Shown: positions 49,976-59,893, counted from the stretch's first letter. The stretch is 64,000 nt of DNA from Streptomyces sp. NRRL S-340 (GCF_000720185.1 NZ_JOIY01000031.1:1-64000); one strand, 5' to 3'. Numbers and translations: made by a program. The notes: generated by a model not told the origin, from the letters alone.

Positions 49976-51592
49976 CTACTTCTTGTCGAGCACGTCCTGG
50001 ACCTTGGCCCGGACCTCGTCCGTGGCCAGGCCGCGGATCGTCAGCGTCGTGCGGCGGCGCAGCACGTCGTCCGGGGTCTCGGCCCACTCGTGGTCGCGGG
50101 CCCACACGACCTGCGCCCAGATCTCCGGCGCGTCCGGGTGGACCCGCTCGCCCAGTTCCGGGTTCTCGTTGGCCAGCCGGGCGATGTCCAGGGCCAGCGA
50201 GCCGTAGTGCGTGGCCAGGTGCCGGGCCGTGTCGGCGGCCATGCGCGGGCCGGGCGCGGGACGGTCCACCAGCAGGCGGTGCGCGACCGCGCGCGGGTTG
50301 GCGATGCCCGGCAGCGGCAGCTTCTTCGGCAGCGCCGAGATCGGCTCGAAGTCGTCGCCCAGCGGGTGGCCCGGCAGCGCCTCCAGCTTCTTCATGACGG
50401 TGCGCCCGATGTGCCGGAACGTCGTCCACTTGCCGCCCGCGACGGACAGCATGCCGCCCTTGCCCTCGGTCACCACGGTCTCGCGCTTGGCCTTGGCGGT
50501 GTCGCCGGGACCGCCCGGCAGCACCCGCAGGCCCGCGAAGGAGTACGTGATCAGGTCGCGGTCGAGCTGCTGGTCGCGGATGGAGAACGCGGCCTCGTCG
50601 AGTATCTGGGCGACGTCCTTGTCGTTGACCGCGACGTCGGCCGGGTCGCCCTCGTACTCCTCGTCGGTGGTGCCGAGCAGCAGCATGTCCTCCCAGGGGA
50701 GGGCGAAGGTGATGCGGTACTTGTCGATGGGGGTCGCCAGCGCGGCCTTCCACGGCGCGGTGCGCTTGAGGACCAGGTGGGCGCCCTTGGACAGGCGGAT
50801 GGACGGCGCCGCGTTCGGGTCCTCCATCTTCCGCAGGTGGTCGACCCAGGGGCCGGTCGCGTTCAGCACCAGCCGGGCGTCCACCCCGAACTCGTCGCCG
50901 GAGAGCCGGTCGCGCAGCTCCGCGCCGGTCACCCGGCCCTTGGTGAAGCGCAGGCCCGTGACCTCGGCGTGGTTGAGGACCACCGCGCCCGCCTCGACGG
51001 CCGCGCGGACCGTCATCAGCGCCATGCGCGCGTCGTTCATCTGGTCGTCGCCGTACACGGCCACGGCCTTGAGGTTCTCGGTGCGCAGCTCGGGCACGTC
51101 CTGCGCGGCCTTCGCCGGGCTGAGCAGGTGGCCCACGCCGTCACCGAACGCGGAGAGCGCGGAGTAGGCGAACACGCCCGCCCCGAGCTTCGCCGCGCCG
51201 TGCGGCCCGCCCTTGTACACGGGGAGGTAGAAGGTGAGCGGGTTCGCCAGGTGGGGGGCCACCTGGCGGGAGACCGCACGGCGCTCGAAGTGGTTCTCCG
51301 CCACCAGCTTCACCGCACCGGTCTGCAGGTAGCGCAGACCCCCGTGGAGCAGCTTGGAGGAGGCGGAGGAGGTGGCGCCGGCCCAGTCGCCGGCGTCGAC
51401 CAGGGCCACCCTGAGGCCGGACTGCGCGGCGTGCCAGGCGGTGGAGATGCCCAGGATGCCGCCGCCGATCACGAGGAGGTCGTACGTCGCCTTGGAGAGC
51501 TGCTCCCGGGTCTCGGCCCGGCTCGGGTTCGAGCCGGAGGCCGGGTGCGTCCCCAGGGCAGGCACGGACTGCAGGGTGGACTGACTGGTCAT
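49976..51592 (-). CDS. glpD: Glycerol-3-phosphate dehydrogenase (FAD)
   Basis: This 538-residue membrane-associated flavoenzyme oxidises glycerol-3-phosphate to dihydroxyacetone phosphate, feeding electrons to the quinone pool. The FAD motif VIGGGILGISTAWHAAQSG is at about 41-60, with SSASSKLLHGGLRYL and AGGKWTTFRHIG in the body and the GlpD C-terminal domain at the end. It is the last gene of glpF-glpK-glpD, starting 8 nt after glpK. ATG 51592. Expression is expected to follow glycerol induction through GylR. Confidence 0.95.
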   Translation of the reverse strand: MTSQSTLQSVPALGTHPASGSNPSRAETREQLSKATYDLLVIGGGILGISTAWHAAQSGLRVALVDAGDWAGATSSASSKLLHGGLRYLQTGAVKLVAENHFERRAVSRQVAPHLANPLTFYLPVYKGGPHGAAKLGAGVFAYSALSAFGDGVGHLLSPAKAAQDVPELRTENLKAVAVYGDDQMNDARMALMTVRAAVEAGAVVLNHAEVTGLRFTKGRVTGAELRDRLSGDEFGVDARLVLNATGPWVDHLRKMEDPNAAPSIRLSKGAHLVLKRTAPWKAALATPIDKYRITFALPWEDMLLLGTTDEEYEGDPADVAVNDKDVAQILDEAAFSIRDQQLDRDLITYSFAGLRVLPGGPGDTAKAKRETVVTEGKGGMLSVAGGKWTTFRHIGRTVMKKLEALPGHPLGDDFEPISALPKKLPLPGIANPRAVAHRLLVDRPAPGPRMAADTARHLATHYGSLALDIARLANENPELGERVHPDAPEIWAQVVWARDHEWAETPDDVLRRRTTLTIRGLATDEVRAKVQDVLDKK

Positions 51593-51600
51593 TGCGGTTC

Positions 51601-53139
51601 TTACTCCTCGTCCTCGAGCCAGCCCATGGTCCGCTCGACGGCCTTGAGCCAGTTCTTGTACTCACGGTCGCGGGTGTCCGCGTCCATGCGGGGGGTCCAC
51701 TCGGCGGCCCGGCGCCAGTTCTGGCGCAGGTCGTCGGTGGAGGCCCAGAAGCCGACGGCGAGACCGGCGGCGTAGGCGGCGCCGAGGCAGGTGGTCTCGG
51801 CGACCATCGGGCGCACCACGGGGGCGTCCAGGAAGTCCGAGAGCGTCTGCATCAGCAGGTTGTTGGAGGTCATGCCACCGTCGACCTTCAGCGCCGTCAG
51901 CTCGACGCCGGAGTCCTTGGTCATGGCGTCCGCGATCTCCCGCGTCTGCCAGGCCGTGGCCTCCAGGACGGCGCGTGCGAGGTGCGCCTTGGTGACGTAC
52001 CGGGTGAGGCCGGCGATCACGCCGCGGGCGTCGGAGCGCCAGTACGGGGCGAACAGACCGGAGAAGGCCGGTACGAAGTACGCCCCTCCATTGTCCTCCA
52101 CCGAGAGCGCCAGCGTCTCGATCTCGGCGGCCGTGGAGATCAGGCCCATCTGGTCGCGCATCCACTGCACCAGGGAGCCGGTGACGGCGATCGAGCCCTC
52201 CAGGGCGTAGACCGGCTTCTGGTCGCCGATCTGGTAGCCGACCGTGGTCAGCAGGCCGCTGTAGGAGTTGATGATCTTGTCACCGGTGTTCATCACCATG
52301 AAGGTGCCGGTGCCGTACGTCGACTTGGTCTCGCCCTCGGCGAAGCAGGTCTGGCCGAACAGGGCCGCCTGCTGGTCGCCGAGCGCGGAGGCGACCGGGA
52401 TGCCGCCGAGCAGGTCGCCCAGCCGGCCGCCCTTGATCTCGCCGTAGACCTCGGCGGAGGAGCGGATCACGGGCAGGATCCGGGTCGGCACGCCGATGGA
52501 CTCGGCGATCCGCTCGTCCCACTCCATGGTGTGCAGGTTCATCAGGAGGGTGCGGGAGGCGTTGGTGACGTCGGTGACGTGCTGTCCGCCCTCGACACCG
52601 CCGGTCAGGTTCCAGATGACCCAGGTGTCCATGGTGCCGAAGAGGATGTCGCCCGCCTCGGCGCGCTCGCGCAGGCCCTCGACGTTGTCGAGCAGCCAGC
52701 GGGCCTTGGGACCGGCGAAGTAGGAGGCCAGCGGCAGGCCGGTCTCGCGGCGGAAGCGGTCCTGGCCGACGTTGCGGCCCAGCTCGCGGCAGAGGGCGTC
52801 GGTGCGGGTGTCCTGCCAGACGATGGCGTTGTGGACGGGCTCACCGGTGTTCTTGTCCCACAGCACGGTGGTCTCGCGCTGGTTGGTGATGCCGATGGCC
52901 TTGATGTCGTCGCGGGTGATGCCGGCCTTCTCGATGGCGCCGGCGACGACCTCCTGGACGTTGGTCCAGATCTCGGCGGCGTCGTGCTCGACCCAGCCGG
53001 GCTTGGGGAAGATCTGCTCGTGTTCCTTCTGGTCGACGGAGACGATCCGGCCGTCCCGGTCGAAGACGATGCAGCGGGAGGAGGTCGTGCCCTGGTCGAT
53101 GGCGGCGATGAACGGTCCGGCGGTGTGGGCGTCGGTCAC
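51601..53139 (-). CDS. glpK: Glycerol kinase
   Basis: This 512-residue FGGY-family kinase phosphorylates glycerol to glycerol-3-phosphate with ATP. Motifs [50 protein letters not shown] and [20 protein letters not shown] sequence ([15 protein letters not shown]) are standard. The start is GTG 53139 (CAC on the plus strand). It lies between glpF (94 nt upstream) and glpD (8 nt downstream) in the glycerol operon, controlled by GylR. Confidence 0.96.
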   Translation of the reverse strand: MTDAHTAGPFIAAIDQGTTSSRCIVFDRDGRIVSVDQKEHEQIFPKPGWVEHDAAEIWTNVQEVVAGAIEKAGITRDDIKAIGITNQRETTVLWDKNTGEPVHNAIVWQDTRTDALCRELGRNVGQDRFRRETGLPLASYFAGPKARWLLDNVEGLRERAEAGDILFGTMDTWVIWNLTGGVEGGQHVTDVTNASRTLLMNLHTMEWDERIAESIGVPTRILPVIRSSAEVYGEIKGGRLGDLLGGIPVASALGDQQAALFGQTCFAEGETKSTYGTGTFMVMNTGDKIINSYSGLLTTVGYQIGDQKPVYALEGSIAVTGSLVQWMRDQMGLISTAAEIETLALSVEDNGGAYFVPAFSGLFAPYWRSDARGVIAGLTRYVTKAHLARAVLEATAWQTREIADAMTKDSGVELTALKVDGGMTSNNLLMQTLSDFLDAPVVRPMVAETTCLGAAYAAGLAVGFWASTDDLRQNWRRAAEWTPRMDADTRDREYKNWLKAVERTMGWLEDEE

Positions 53140-53233
53140 TGTCTGCTCCTGGGGTCCGTGGTCAGTGGGGCTGCGCGTACGGCGCGCGGTGCGGCTCGGC
53201 GCTCGCCGCGGGCAGCGGCGAGCGCGCCGGTCG

Positions 53234-54028
53234 TCAGGCGAAGGCGACGTTGTAGACGCCCGCGGCGATGGCCGCGCCGATCAGCGGGCCGACCACCGGG
53301 ATCCACGCGTAGCCCCAGTCCGAGCCGCCCTTGTTGGGCAGCGGGAGCAGGGCGTGCACGATGCGGGGACCGAGGTCACGGACCGGGTTGATCGCGTAGC
53401 CCGTGGGGCCGCCGAGCGAGAGGCCGATGGAGACGACCACGAAGCCGGTGATGAGGGCGCCGATGACGCCGAGGCCGTTGCCCTTGTCGTTCAGGCCCTG
53501 CGTGAGGATCGCGATGATCAGCACGAACGTGCCGATGATCTCCGTGATGAGGTTCTGCACCACGTTGCGGATCTCCGGACCGGTGGAGAAGACACCGAGC
53601 ACGGGGCCGGCGCCCTTCTCCTGCGCCTCGACCGCCTTGGCGCCGGTGGCCTGGGCGCCGGGTCCGCCGACGATCTCCTTGTCGGTCAGGTGCGCCTGGA
53701 ACTGGCCGTAGTAGGCGCCCCAGACGAGCACCGCACCGATCATGGCGCCGAGCAGCTGGCCGGCGAGGTAGGTCGGCACGTTCGTCCACGCGCCGTCCTT
53801 GATGGCGATGGCGAGCGTCACGGCGGGGTTGAGGTGGGCACCGGAGAGCGGGCCCGATATGTACGCGGCCGTCATGACCGCGAAGCCCCACCCGAAGGCG
53901 ATGGCGAGCCAGCCGGCGTTGCGGGCCTTGGAGGCCTTCAGGGTGACGGCGGCGCAGACGCCGCCGCCGAGCAGGATGAGTATGGCGGTACCGATGGTCT
54001 CGCCGATGAAGATGTCGGAGCTGGACAC
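53234..54028 (-). CDS. glpF: GlpF glycerol facilitator (MIP family)
   Basis: This 264-residue six-helix aquaglyceroporin lets glycerol enter by facilitated diffusion. The first NPA box is in [12 protein letters not shown]. The second reads [11 protein letters not shown], so its alanine is valine. The glycerol-specific Asp following the second box (NPxRD) is present. GTG 54028 starts [10 protein letters not shown]. The first gene of the operon, with a GylR-type palindrome 129 bp upstream (54157-54173). Confidence 0.94.
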   Translation of the reverse strand: MSSSDIFIGETIGTAILILLGGGVCAAVTLKASKARNAGWLAIAFGWGFAVMTAAYISGPLSGAHLNPAVTLAIAIKDGAWTNVPTYLAGQLLGAMIGAVLVWGAYYGQFQAHLTDKEIVGGPGAQATGAKAVEAQEKGAGPVLGVFSTGPEIRNVVQNLITEIIGTFVLIIAILTQGLNDKGNGLGVIGALITGFVVVSIGLSLGGPTGYAINPVRDLGPRIVHALLPLPNKGGSDWGYAWIPVVGPLIGAAIAAGVYNVAFA

Positions 54029-54156
54029 CCGCGACTCCTTTGTCCTTCGTCCAGGGGTGGCTGAACCCCGGGTCCCTCCGGGGGTCTGGTGCCCTCGGGG
54101 TGAGAGCGATGCCGGCCCTTGGCGCTGTCACACTCTAACGCGTTTTTCCGCAAGGT

Positions 54157-54173
54157 GTTCGACAATGCCGACC
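54157..54173. promoter_or_regulatory. Candidate GylR operator before glpF
   Basis: GTTCGACAATGCCGACC matches the perfect palindrome at gylR (55239-55255) at 15 of 17 positions and keeps the same asymmetric centre CAATG. It lies 129 bp before the glpF start, suiting an operator of the glycerol operon promoter. Confidence 0.75.
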
Positions 54174-54336
54174 GATGGACGCGAGTCTCACCTCGTCATC
54201 ACATGGGCGTCAAGAGTTCTGTTGCGCAAAGCACGATCGTTACTGAACGTCCCACCCGGCACGGCGCGGAACACCCTGCTCCGCACGCGCGTGCGAAGGC
54301 GGCGCGGCCGCGTGGAACGGGGCGTGCGGGTGCGAA

Positions 54337-54364
54337 GGGCCGGCACGCGCGTGCGTGCCGGCCC
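54337..54364 (-). terminator. Hairpin after gylR
   Basis: A perfect 12-bp stem GGGCCGGCACGC (54337-54348) with 54353-54364, closed by a GCGT loop, stands just beyond the gylR stop on the minus strand. It probably ends or thins gylR transcription before the glpF promoter. Confidence 0.75.
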
Positions 54365-54420
54365 GGTGGGTCGCGTGGCCCCGGAGGGGCGGGGAGCGCG
54401 GGAAGGCGCCGTACGGTGTC

Positions 54421-55185
54421 TCAGAACCGCCCGGCGCCCAGGTCCCGGGAGACCGCGCGGGCGCAGTCGCGCACCGCGGCTATCAGCTCCTGGCGCAGCT
54501 CGCCCTCCCGGCACAGCCGCTCCACGGCGCCGGTGATGCCGACCGCGCCGACCGGCATCCGCCGCCGGTCGTGGATGGGGGCGGCGATGGACGCCACGCC
54601 CTCCCAGGTCTCCTCCACGTCGGCCGCCCAGCCCCGCGCGCGCGTGAGGTCGAGGAGCTGTTCGAAGCCCTCGGCGGCGCACACCGTCCGGTCCGTGAAC
54701 GCCTTGCGCTCGCTCTCCAGCGCCTCGCTGTGCGCGACCGGGTCGTACGCCGACAGGACCTTGCCCAGGGCCGTGGAGTGCAGCGGCTGCATGGCGCCGA
54801 TCTCCAGCACCTGCCGGCTGTCGTCGGGCCGGAAGACGTGGTGCACGATGAGGACGCCCTGCTGGTGCAGCACGCCCAGGTGGACGCTCTCCCCGCTGGA
54901 GCGGGCCAGGTCGTCGGCCCAGACCAGGGCCCGCGCCCGCAGTTCGTGCACGTCGAGATAGGTGGTGCCCAGGCGCAGCAGTTCCGCGCCGAGCTGGTAG
55001 CGGCCCGAGGCGTCGTCCTGCTCCACGAACCCCTCCTGCTGGAGGGTGCGGAGTATGCCGTGGGCGGTGCCCTTGGCGAGGCCCAGCGACGAGGCGATGT
55101 CCGACAGGCCGAGCCGTCGCTCGCCGCCCGCGAGCAGCCGCAGCATCGCGGCCGCCCGTTCGAGCGACTGGATGTTCCGTGCCAT
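54421..55185 (-). CDS. gylR: GylR, IclR-family regulator of glycerol catabolism
   Basis: This 254-residue IclR-family repressor has an N-terminal winged helix at about residues 5-65 (LERAAAMLRLLAGGERRLGLSDIASSLGLAKGTAHGILRTLQQEGFV) and a C-terminal effector domain (LHSTALGKVLSAYDP, AAPIHDRRRMPVGAVGITG). In Streptomyces GylR represses itself and the glycerol operon, with glycerol-3-phosphate as inducer (family knowledge). Matching palindromes lie 54 bp before this gene and before glpF. ATG 55185. Confidence 0.95.
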   Translation of the reverse strand: MARNIQSLERAAAMLRLLAGGERRLGLSDIASSLGLAKGTAHGILRTLQQEGFVEQDDASGRYQLGAELLRLGTTYLDVHELRARALVWADDLARSSGESVHLGVLHQQGVLIVHHVFRPDDSRQVLEIGAMQPLHSTALGKVLSAYDPVAHSEALESERKAFTDRTVCAAEGFEQLLDLTRARGWAADVEETWEGVASIAAPIHDRRRMPVGAVGITGAVERLCREGELRQELIAAVRDCARAVSRDLGAGRF

Positions 55186-55238
55186 CGCCGTGCTGCCCTC
55201 CGTCCCCTTCGACCGCCGGCGTGCGACTCACTGCCACC

Positions 55239-55255
55239 GTTCGGCAATGCCGAAC
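55239..55255. promoter_or_regulatory. Candidate GylR operator, perfect 17-bp palindrome
   Basis: GTTCGGCAATGCCGAAC is a perfect inverted repeat (8-bp arms around A) 54 bp before gylR on the minus strand. The near copy at glpF makes it the likely GylR binding sequence. Confidence 0.78.
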
Positions 55256-55422
55256 ACTACCGGTCGATGTCGACTCTCCGCTAATGGCCGGTCCGCACCT
55301 GTTACGCAACCGGCCACCTCGCCCGGTCACGGTGACACGCCCGTCCGGCTGTCGTCCGGGTGGTGGACGCCCCTGACCTCCCCGCGCCGGTCCCGGCTAC
55401 TCTTGCGGCGTGCGCCCTCCTC

Positions 55423-55471
55423 GGGAAGCCCCGGGCCCATCGCCCGCGACTGCCGGGGAAGACGCAAAGCC
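55423..55471 (+). other. Structured metH leader, riboswitch-like elements
   Basis: CCCCGG (55429-55434) can pair with CCGGGG (55453-55458), and GACGCAAAGCC follows at 55461-55471. GGGAAG, GCGACTG and this tail resemble fragments of SAM-box, cobalamin or GEMM leaders, but no complete consensus is present. The leader runs up to metH ATG 55503. I cannot assign a class. Confidence 0.3.
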
Positions 55472-55502
55472 GACAGCCGTCGCACCTCCAGGGAGCCCCT
55501 TC

Positions 55503-58500
55503 ATGGCCTCGTTGCCGCCGACCCCTTCCGCCGACAGCCGGACCCGTGTGTCCGCCCTCCGCGAGGCGCTCGCCACCCGTGTGGTGGTCGCCGACGGAGC
55601 GATGGGCACCATGCTCCAGGCCCAGGAGCCCTCGCTGGACGACTTCCAGCAGCTGGAGGGCTGCAACGAGGTCCTGAACGTCACCCGCCCGGACATCGTC
55701 CGCTCGGTCCACTCGGCGTACTTCGACGCCGGGGTCGACTGCGTGGAGACCAACACGTTCGGCGCCAACCTGACCGCCCTCGGCGAGTACGACATCCCCG
55801 AGCGGGTCGCCGAGCTGTCCGAGGCGGGCGCCCGCATCGCCCGCGAGACGGCGGACGACTTCGCCGCCCGCGACGGCCGGCAGCGCTGGGTCCTCGGTTC
55901 CATGGGACCGGGCACCAAGCTGCCCACCCTCGGCCACACCACGTTCACCGCCATCCGCGACGCCTACCAGCAGAGCGCCGAAGGGCTGCTCGCGGGCGGC
56001 GCCGACGCGCTGCTCGTGGAGACCACGCAGGACCTGCTGCAGACCAAGGCCTCCGTGATCGCCGCCCGCCGCGCCATGGAGAGGGCCGGCCACGACGTCC
56101 CGCTCATCGTGTCCGTGACCGTCGAGACGACCGGCACCATGCTGCTGGGCTCGGAGATCGGCGCGGCGCTGACCGCGCTGGAGCCGCTCGGCATCGACAT
56201 GATCGGCCTGAACTGCGCGACCGGTCCGGCCGAGATGAGCGAGCACCTGCGCTATCTCTCCCGCCACGCGCGCGTCCCCCTGTCCTGCATGCCGAACGCC
56301 GGCCTGCCCGTCCTGACGAAGGACGGCGCGCACTACCCGCTGACCGCGCCCGAGCTGGCCAACGCGCAGGAGCACTTCGTGCGCGACTACGGCCTGTCCC
56401 TCGTCGGCGGCTGCTGCGGCACCACCCCCGAGCACCTGCGGCAGGTCGTCGAGCGGGTGCGCGGCCTGACCCCGCCCCCGCGCGACCCGCGCCCCGAACC
56501 GGGTGCCGCCTCCCTGTACCAGACGGTGCCTTTCCGGCAGGACACGTCGTACCTGGCCATCGGTGAGCGCACCAATGCCAACGGGTCCAAGAAGTTCCGC
56601 GAGGCGATGCTGGAGGGCCGCTGGGACGACTGCGTGGAGATGGCCCGCGAGCAGATCCGCGAGGGCGCGCACATGCTCGACCTGTGCGTGGACTACGTCG
56701 GCCGGGACGGCGTGGCCGACATGGCGGAGCTGGCCGGCCGTTTCGCGACCGCCTCCACCCTGCCGATCGTGCTGGACTCCACCGAGGTGGACGTCCTGGA
56801 GGCCGGGCTGGAGAAGCTGGGCGGCCGCGCGGTGATCAACTCGGTGAACTACGAGGACGGCGCCGGCCCCGGCTCGCGGTTCGCCCGGGTCGCCGAGCTG
56901 GCCCGGGAGCACGGCGCCGCGCTCGTCGCGCTGACCATCGACGAGCAGGGCCAGGCACGTACGCCGGAGAAGAAGGTGGAGATCGCCGAACGGCTGATCG
57001 ATGACCTCACCGGCAACTGGGGCATCCGCGAGGAGGACATCCTCGTGGACTGCCTGACCTTCACCGTCTGCACCGGCCAGGAGGAGTCCCGCAAGGACGG
57101 TGTGGCCACCATCGAGGGCATCCGGGAGCTGAAGCGCCGCCGTCCCAAGGTGCAGACCACCCTCGGCCTGTCCAACATCTCCTTCGGGCTGAACCCGGCC
57201 GCGCGGATCCTGCTGAACTCCGTCTTCCTGGACGAGTGCGTCAAGGCGGGCCTGGACTCGGCGATCGTGCACGCCTCCAAGATCCTGCCGATCGCCCGGT
57301 TCGACGAGGAGCAGGTCACCACCGCCCTCGACCTGATCTACGACCGGCGCCGCGAGGGCTACGACCCGCTGCAGAAGCTCATGCAGCTGTTCGAGGGCGC
57401 CACCGCGAAGTCCCTGAAGGCGGGCAAGGCCGAGGAACTGGCCGCGCTCCCGCTGGACGAGCGCCTCAAGCGGCGGATCATCGACGGCGAGAAGAACGGC
57501 CTCGAAGCCGACCTCGACGAGGCCCTGGAGTCCCGCAAGGCACTCGACATCGTCAACGACACCCTGCTGGACGGCATGAAGGTGGTGGGCGAACTGTTCG
57601 GCTCCGGCCAGATGCAGCTGCCCTTCGTCCTGCAGTCCGCCGAGGTCATGAAGGTCGCGGTGGCTCACCTGGAGCCGCACATGGAGAAGACCGACGAGGC
57701 CGGCAAGGGCACCATCGTGCTCGCCACCGTGCGCGGCGACGTCCACGACATCGGCAAGAACCTCGTCGACATCATCCTGTCCAACAACGGCTACAACGTC
57801 GTCAACCTCGGCATCAAGCAGCCCGTCTCGGCCATCCTGGAAGCCGCCGACGAGCACAGGGCCGACGTCATCGGCATGTCCGGGCTCCTGGTCAAGTCCA
57901 CGGTGATCATGAAGGAGAACCTGGAGGAGCTGAACGCCCGCGGCCTCGCCGCCACCTACCCGGTCATCCTCGGCGGCGCCGCACTGACCCGCGCCTACGT
58001 CGAACAGGACCTGCACGACATCTACCACGGCGAGGTCCGCTACGCCCGCGACGCCTTCGAGGGGCTGCGTCTGATGGACGCCCTGATCGGCGTCAAGCGG
58101 GGCGTGCCCGGGGCCGTGCTGCCCGAGCTGCGGCAGCGCCGGGTGCGGGCCGCCACCGTCGAGGTCGAGGAACGCCCGCAGGAGGGTCACGTCCGCTCCG
58201 ACGTGGCCACCGACAACCCGGTGCCCGAGCCGCCGTTCTGGGGCACCCGGGTCAGCAAGGGCATCCAGCTCAAGGAGTACGCGTCCTGGCTGGACGAGGA
58301 CGCCCTGTTCAAGGGCCAGTGGGGTCTGAGGCAGGCCCGCACCGGCGACGGGCCCACCTACGAGGAGCTGGTGGAGCGCGAGGGCAGGCCCCGGCTGCGC
58401 GGCCTGCTCGACCGGCTCCAGACGGAGAACCTTCTGGAGGCGGCCGTCGTGCACGGCTACTTCCCGTGCGTCTCCAAGGACGACGACCTGATCGTCCTGG

Positions 58501-59015
58501 ACGAGCAGGGCAACGAACGCACCCGGTTCACCTTCCCGCGCCAGCGCCGCGGCCGCCGGCTGTGCCTGGCCGACTTCTTCCGCCCCGAGGAGTCCGGGCA
58601 GACCGACGTGGTCGGCTTCCAGGTGGTCACCGTCGGCTCGCGGATCGGCGAGGAGACCGCCCGCCTGTTCGCCTCCGACTCCTACCGCGACTACCTGGAG
58701 CTGCACGGCCTGTCCGTGCAGCTGGCCGAGGCGCTGGCCGAGTACTGGCACGCCCGGGTCCGCTCCGAACTGGGCTTCGCCGGCGAGGACCCGGACGCCA
58801 TGGAGGACATGTTCGCCCTGAAGTACCGGGGCGCCCGCTTCTCCCTGGGCTACGGGGCCTGCCCCGACCTGGAGGACCGCGCCAAGATCGCGGATCTCCT
58901 GCGGCCCGAGCGGATCGGGGTGCACCTCTCCGAGGAGTTCCAGCTGCACCCGGAACAGTCCACCGACGCCATCGTGATCCACCACCCCGAGGCGAAGTAC
59001 TTCAACGCCCGCTGA
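55503..59015 (+). CDS. metH: Cobalamin-dependent methionine synthase
   Basis: This 1170-residue four-module enzyme methylates homocysteine to methionine using methyl-tetrahydrofolate and methylcobalamin. The homocysteine domain has zinc cysteines in GLNCATGP and GGCCGTTPEH. The pterin domain holds GERTNANGSKKF and NSVNYEDG. The B12 domain holds DVHDIGKN with His748 as the lower cobalt ligand, and the C-terminal reactivation domain binds SAM (LCLADFFRPEESG..LGYGACPDLEDR). ATG 55503 (MASLPPTPS) follows AGGGAGCC; an upstream in-frame GTG at 55410 would translate the leader. Divergent from gylR. Confidence 0.96.
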   Translation: MASLPPTPSADSRTRVSALREALATRVVVADGAMGTMLQAQEPSLDDFQQLEGCNEVLNVTRPDIVRSVHSAYFDAGVDCVETNTFGANLTALGEYDIPERVAELSEAGARIARETADDFAARDGRQRWVLGSMGPGTKLPTLGHTTFTAIRDAYQQSAEGLLAGGADALLVETTQDLLQTKASVIAARRAMERAGHDVPLIVSVTVETTGTMLLGSEIGAALTALEPLGIDMIGLNCATGPAEMSEHLRYLSRHARVPLSCMPNAGLPVLTKDGAHYPLTAPELANAQEHFVRDYGLSLVGGCCGTTPEHLRQVVERVRGLTPPPRDPRPEPGAASLYQTVPFRQDTSYLAIGERTNANGSKKFREAMLEGRWDDCVEMAREQIREGAHMLDLCVDYVGRDGVADMAELAGRFATASTLPIVLDSTEVDVLEAGLEKLGGRAVINSVNYEDGAGPGSRFARVAELAREHGAALVALTIDEQGQARTPEKKVEIAERLIDDLTGNWGIREEDILVDCLTFTVCTGQEESRKDGVATIEGIRELKRRRPKVQTTLGLSNISFGLNPAARILLNSVFLDECVKAGLDSAIVHASKILPIARFDEEQVTTALDLIYDRRREGYDPLQKLMQLFEGATAKSLKAGKAEELAALPLDERLKRRIIDGEKNGLEADLDEALESRKALDIVNDTLLDGMKVVGELFGSGQMQLPFVLQSAEVMKVAVAHLEPHMEKTDEAGKGTIVLATVRGDVHDIGKNLVDIILSNNGYNVVNLGIKQPVSAILEAADEHRADVIGMSGLLVKSTVIMKENLEELNARGLAATYPVILGGAALTRAYVEQDLHDIYHGEVRYARDAFEGLRLMDALIGVKRGVPGAVLPELRQRRVRAATVEVEERPQEGHVRSDVATDNPVPEPPFWGTRVSKGIQLKEYASWLDEDALFKGQWGLRQARTGDGPTYEELVEREGRPRLRGLLDRLQTENLLEAAVVHGYFPCVSKDDDLIVLDEQGNERTRFTFPRQRRGRRLCLADFFRPEESGQTDVVGFQVVTVGSRIGEETARLFASDSYRDYLELHGLSVQLAEALAEYWHARVRSELGFAGEDPDAMEDMFALKYRGARFSLGYGACPDLEDRAKIADLLRPERIGVHLSEEFQLHPEQSTDAIVIHHPEAKYFNAR

Positions 59016-59026
59016 GACGTCCCGCG

Positions 59027-59066
59027 CGTGTCCGTCTCCCCGGAGAGTGCCGGGGAGGCGGACACG
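59027..59066. terminator. Hairpin terminator after metH
   Basis: A 17-bp stem (59027-59043 with 59050-59066, one mismatch) with a 6-nt loop follows the metH stop by 12 nt. It lacks a T-tract, as is usual in Streptomyces. Confidence 0.8.
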
Positions 59067-59176
59067 GATGTGCCGAACGAGGCGTTCGTCCCGTTCACGA
59101 CGTACACTGGTCGGTCCACTGCAGGCCGGTTCCCGCGCGGGAGCCGGCCTGATCGTCCCTCAAGGAGGTACGCCGG

Positions 59177-59893
59177 ATGACCAGTACGGTCCCCGCGCTC
59201 GGCACCGCGACGGCCGAAGGCTCAGCCCTGCAGGCCGTGCTCCTCGACATGGACGGCACCCTGGTGGACACCGAGGGCTTCTGGTGGGACGTGGAGGTCG
59301 AGGTCTTCGCCGCCCTGGGACACACCCTCGACGAGGCCTGGAGACATGTCGTCGTCGGCGGCCCCATGACCCGCAGCGCCGGTTTCCTCATCGAGGCCAC
59401 CGGCGCCGCCATCACCCTCGCCGAGCTGTCGGTGCTGCTCAACGAGGGCTTCGAGGACCGTATCGACCGCGCCCTGCCGCTGATGCCGGGCGCCGCACGG
59501 CTGCTGGCCGAACTCTCCGCGCACGAGATCCCCACCGCCCTGGTCTCCGCCTCCCACCGGCGCATCATCGACCGCGTCCTGGCCTCGCTCGGCCCCCACC
59601 ATTTCGCCCTCTCGGTCGCCGGTGACGAGGTGGCGCGCACCAAGCCCCACCCCGACCCCTATCTGCTGGCGGCCTCCCGGCTGGGCGCGGACCCGGCGCG
59701 CTGCGCGGTCGTCGAGGACACCGCCACCGGGGTCGCGGCGGCGGAGGCGGCCGGCTGCCGGGTCATCGCCGTGCCCTCCATCGCCCCCATCGCCCCGGCA
59801 CCCCGGCGCACCGTCGTCTCCTCGCTCGAAGAGGTCGACCTGCCGTTCCTGCAGTCGCTGATGACCTACCCGGCCCCGCCGAGCGCGGGGTAG
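59177..59893 (+). CDS. HAD-family hydrolase, phosphatase/phosphoglucomutase-like
   Basis: This 238-residue HAD hydrolase has the nucleophile motif VLLDMDGTLVDTEGFWW, motif II ALVSASHRR, motif III lysine in ARTKPHPDPYLLAASRLG, and motif IV VVEDTATGVAAAEAAG. The cap sits between motifs I and II, as in beta-phosphoglucomutase and related sugar-phosphatases. The substrate is unknown. ATG 59177 follows AAGGAGG. It is separated from metH by a terminator, so it is probably transcribed alone. Confidence 0.92.
   Translation: MTSTVPALGTATAEGSALQAVLLDMDGTLVDTEGFWWDVEVEVFAALGHTLDEAWRHVVVGGPMTRSAGFLIEATGAAITLAELSVLLNEGFEDRIDRALPLMPGAARLLAELSAHEIPTALVSASHRRIIDRVLASLGPHHFALSVAGDEVARTKPHPDPYLLAASRLGADPARCAVVEDTATGVAAAEAAGCRVIAVPSIAPIAPAPRRTVVSSLEEVDLPFLQSLMTYPAPPSAG

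Noticed and set aside
55423..55502. Firm assignment of a cobalamin riboswitch before metH
   Set aside because: The complete core (GGGAA..GGTGCGAA..CCGCNACTG and the terminal B12 box) is not present; only fragments agree, and repression by B12 would be illogical for a B12-dependent enzyme.
55302..58985. A 1227-codon minus-strand open frame opposite metH
   Set aside because: Repetitive Gly/Val/Arg/His composition and no conserved motifs; it is the shadow of metH, whose own frame carries all family motifs.
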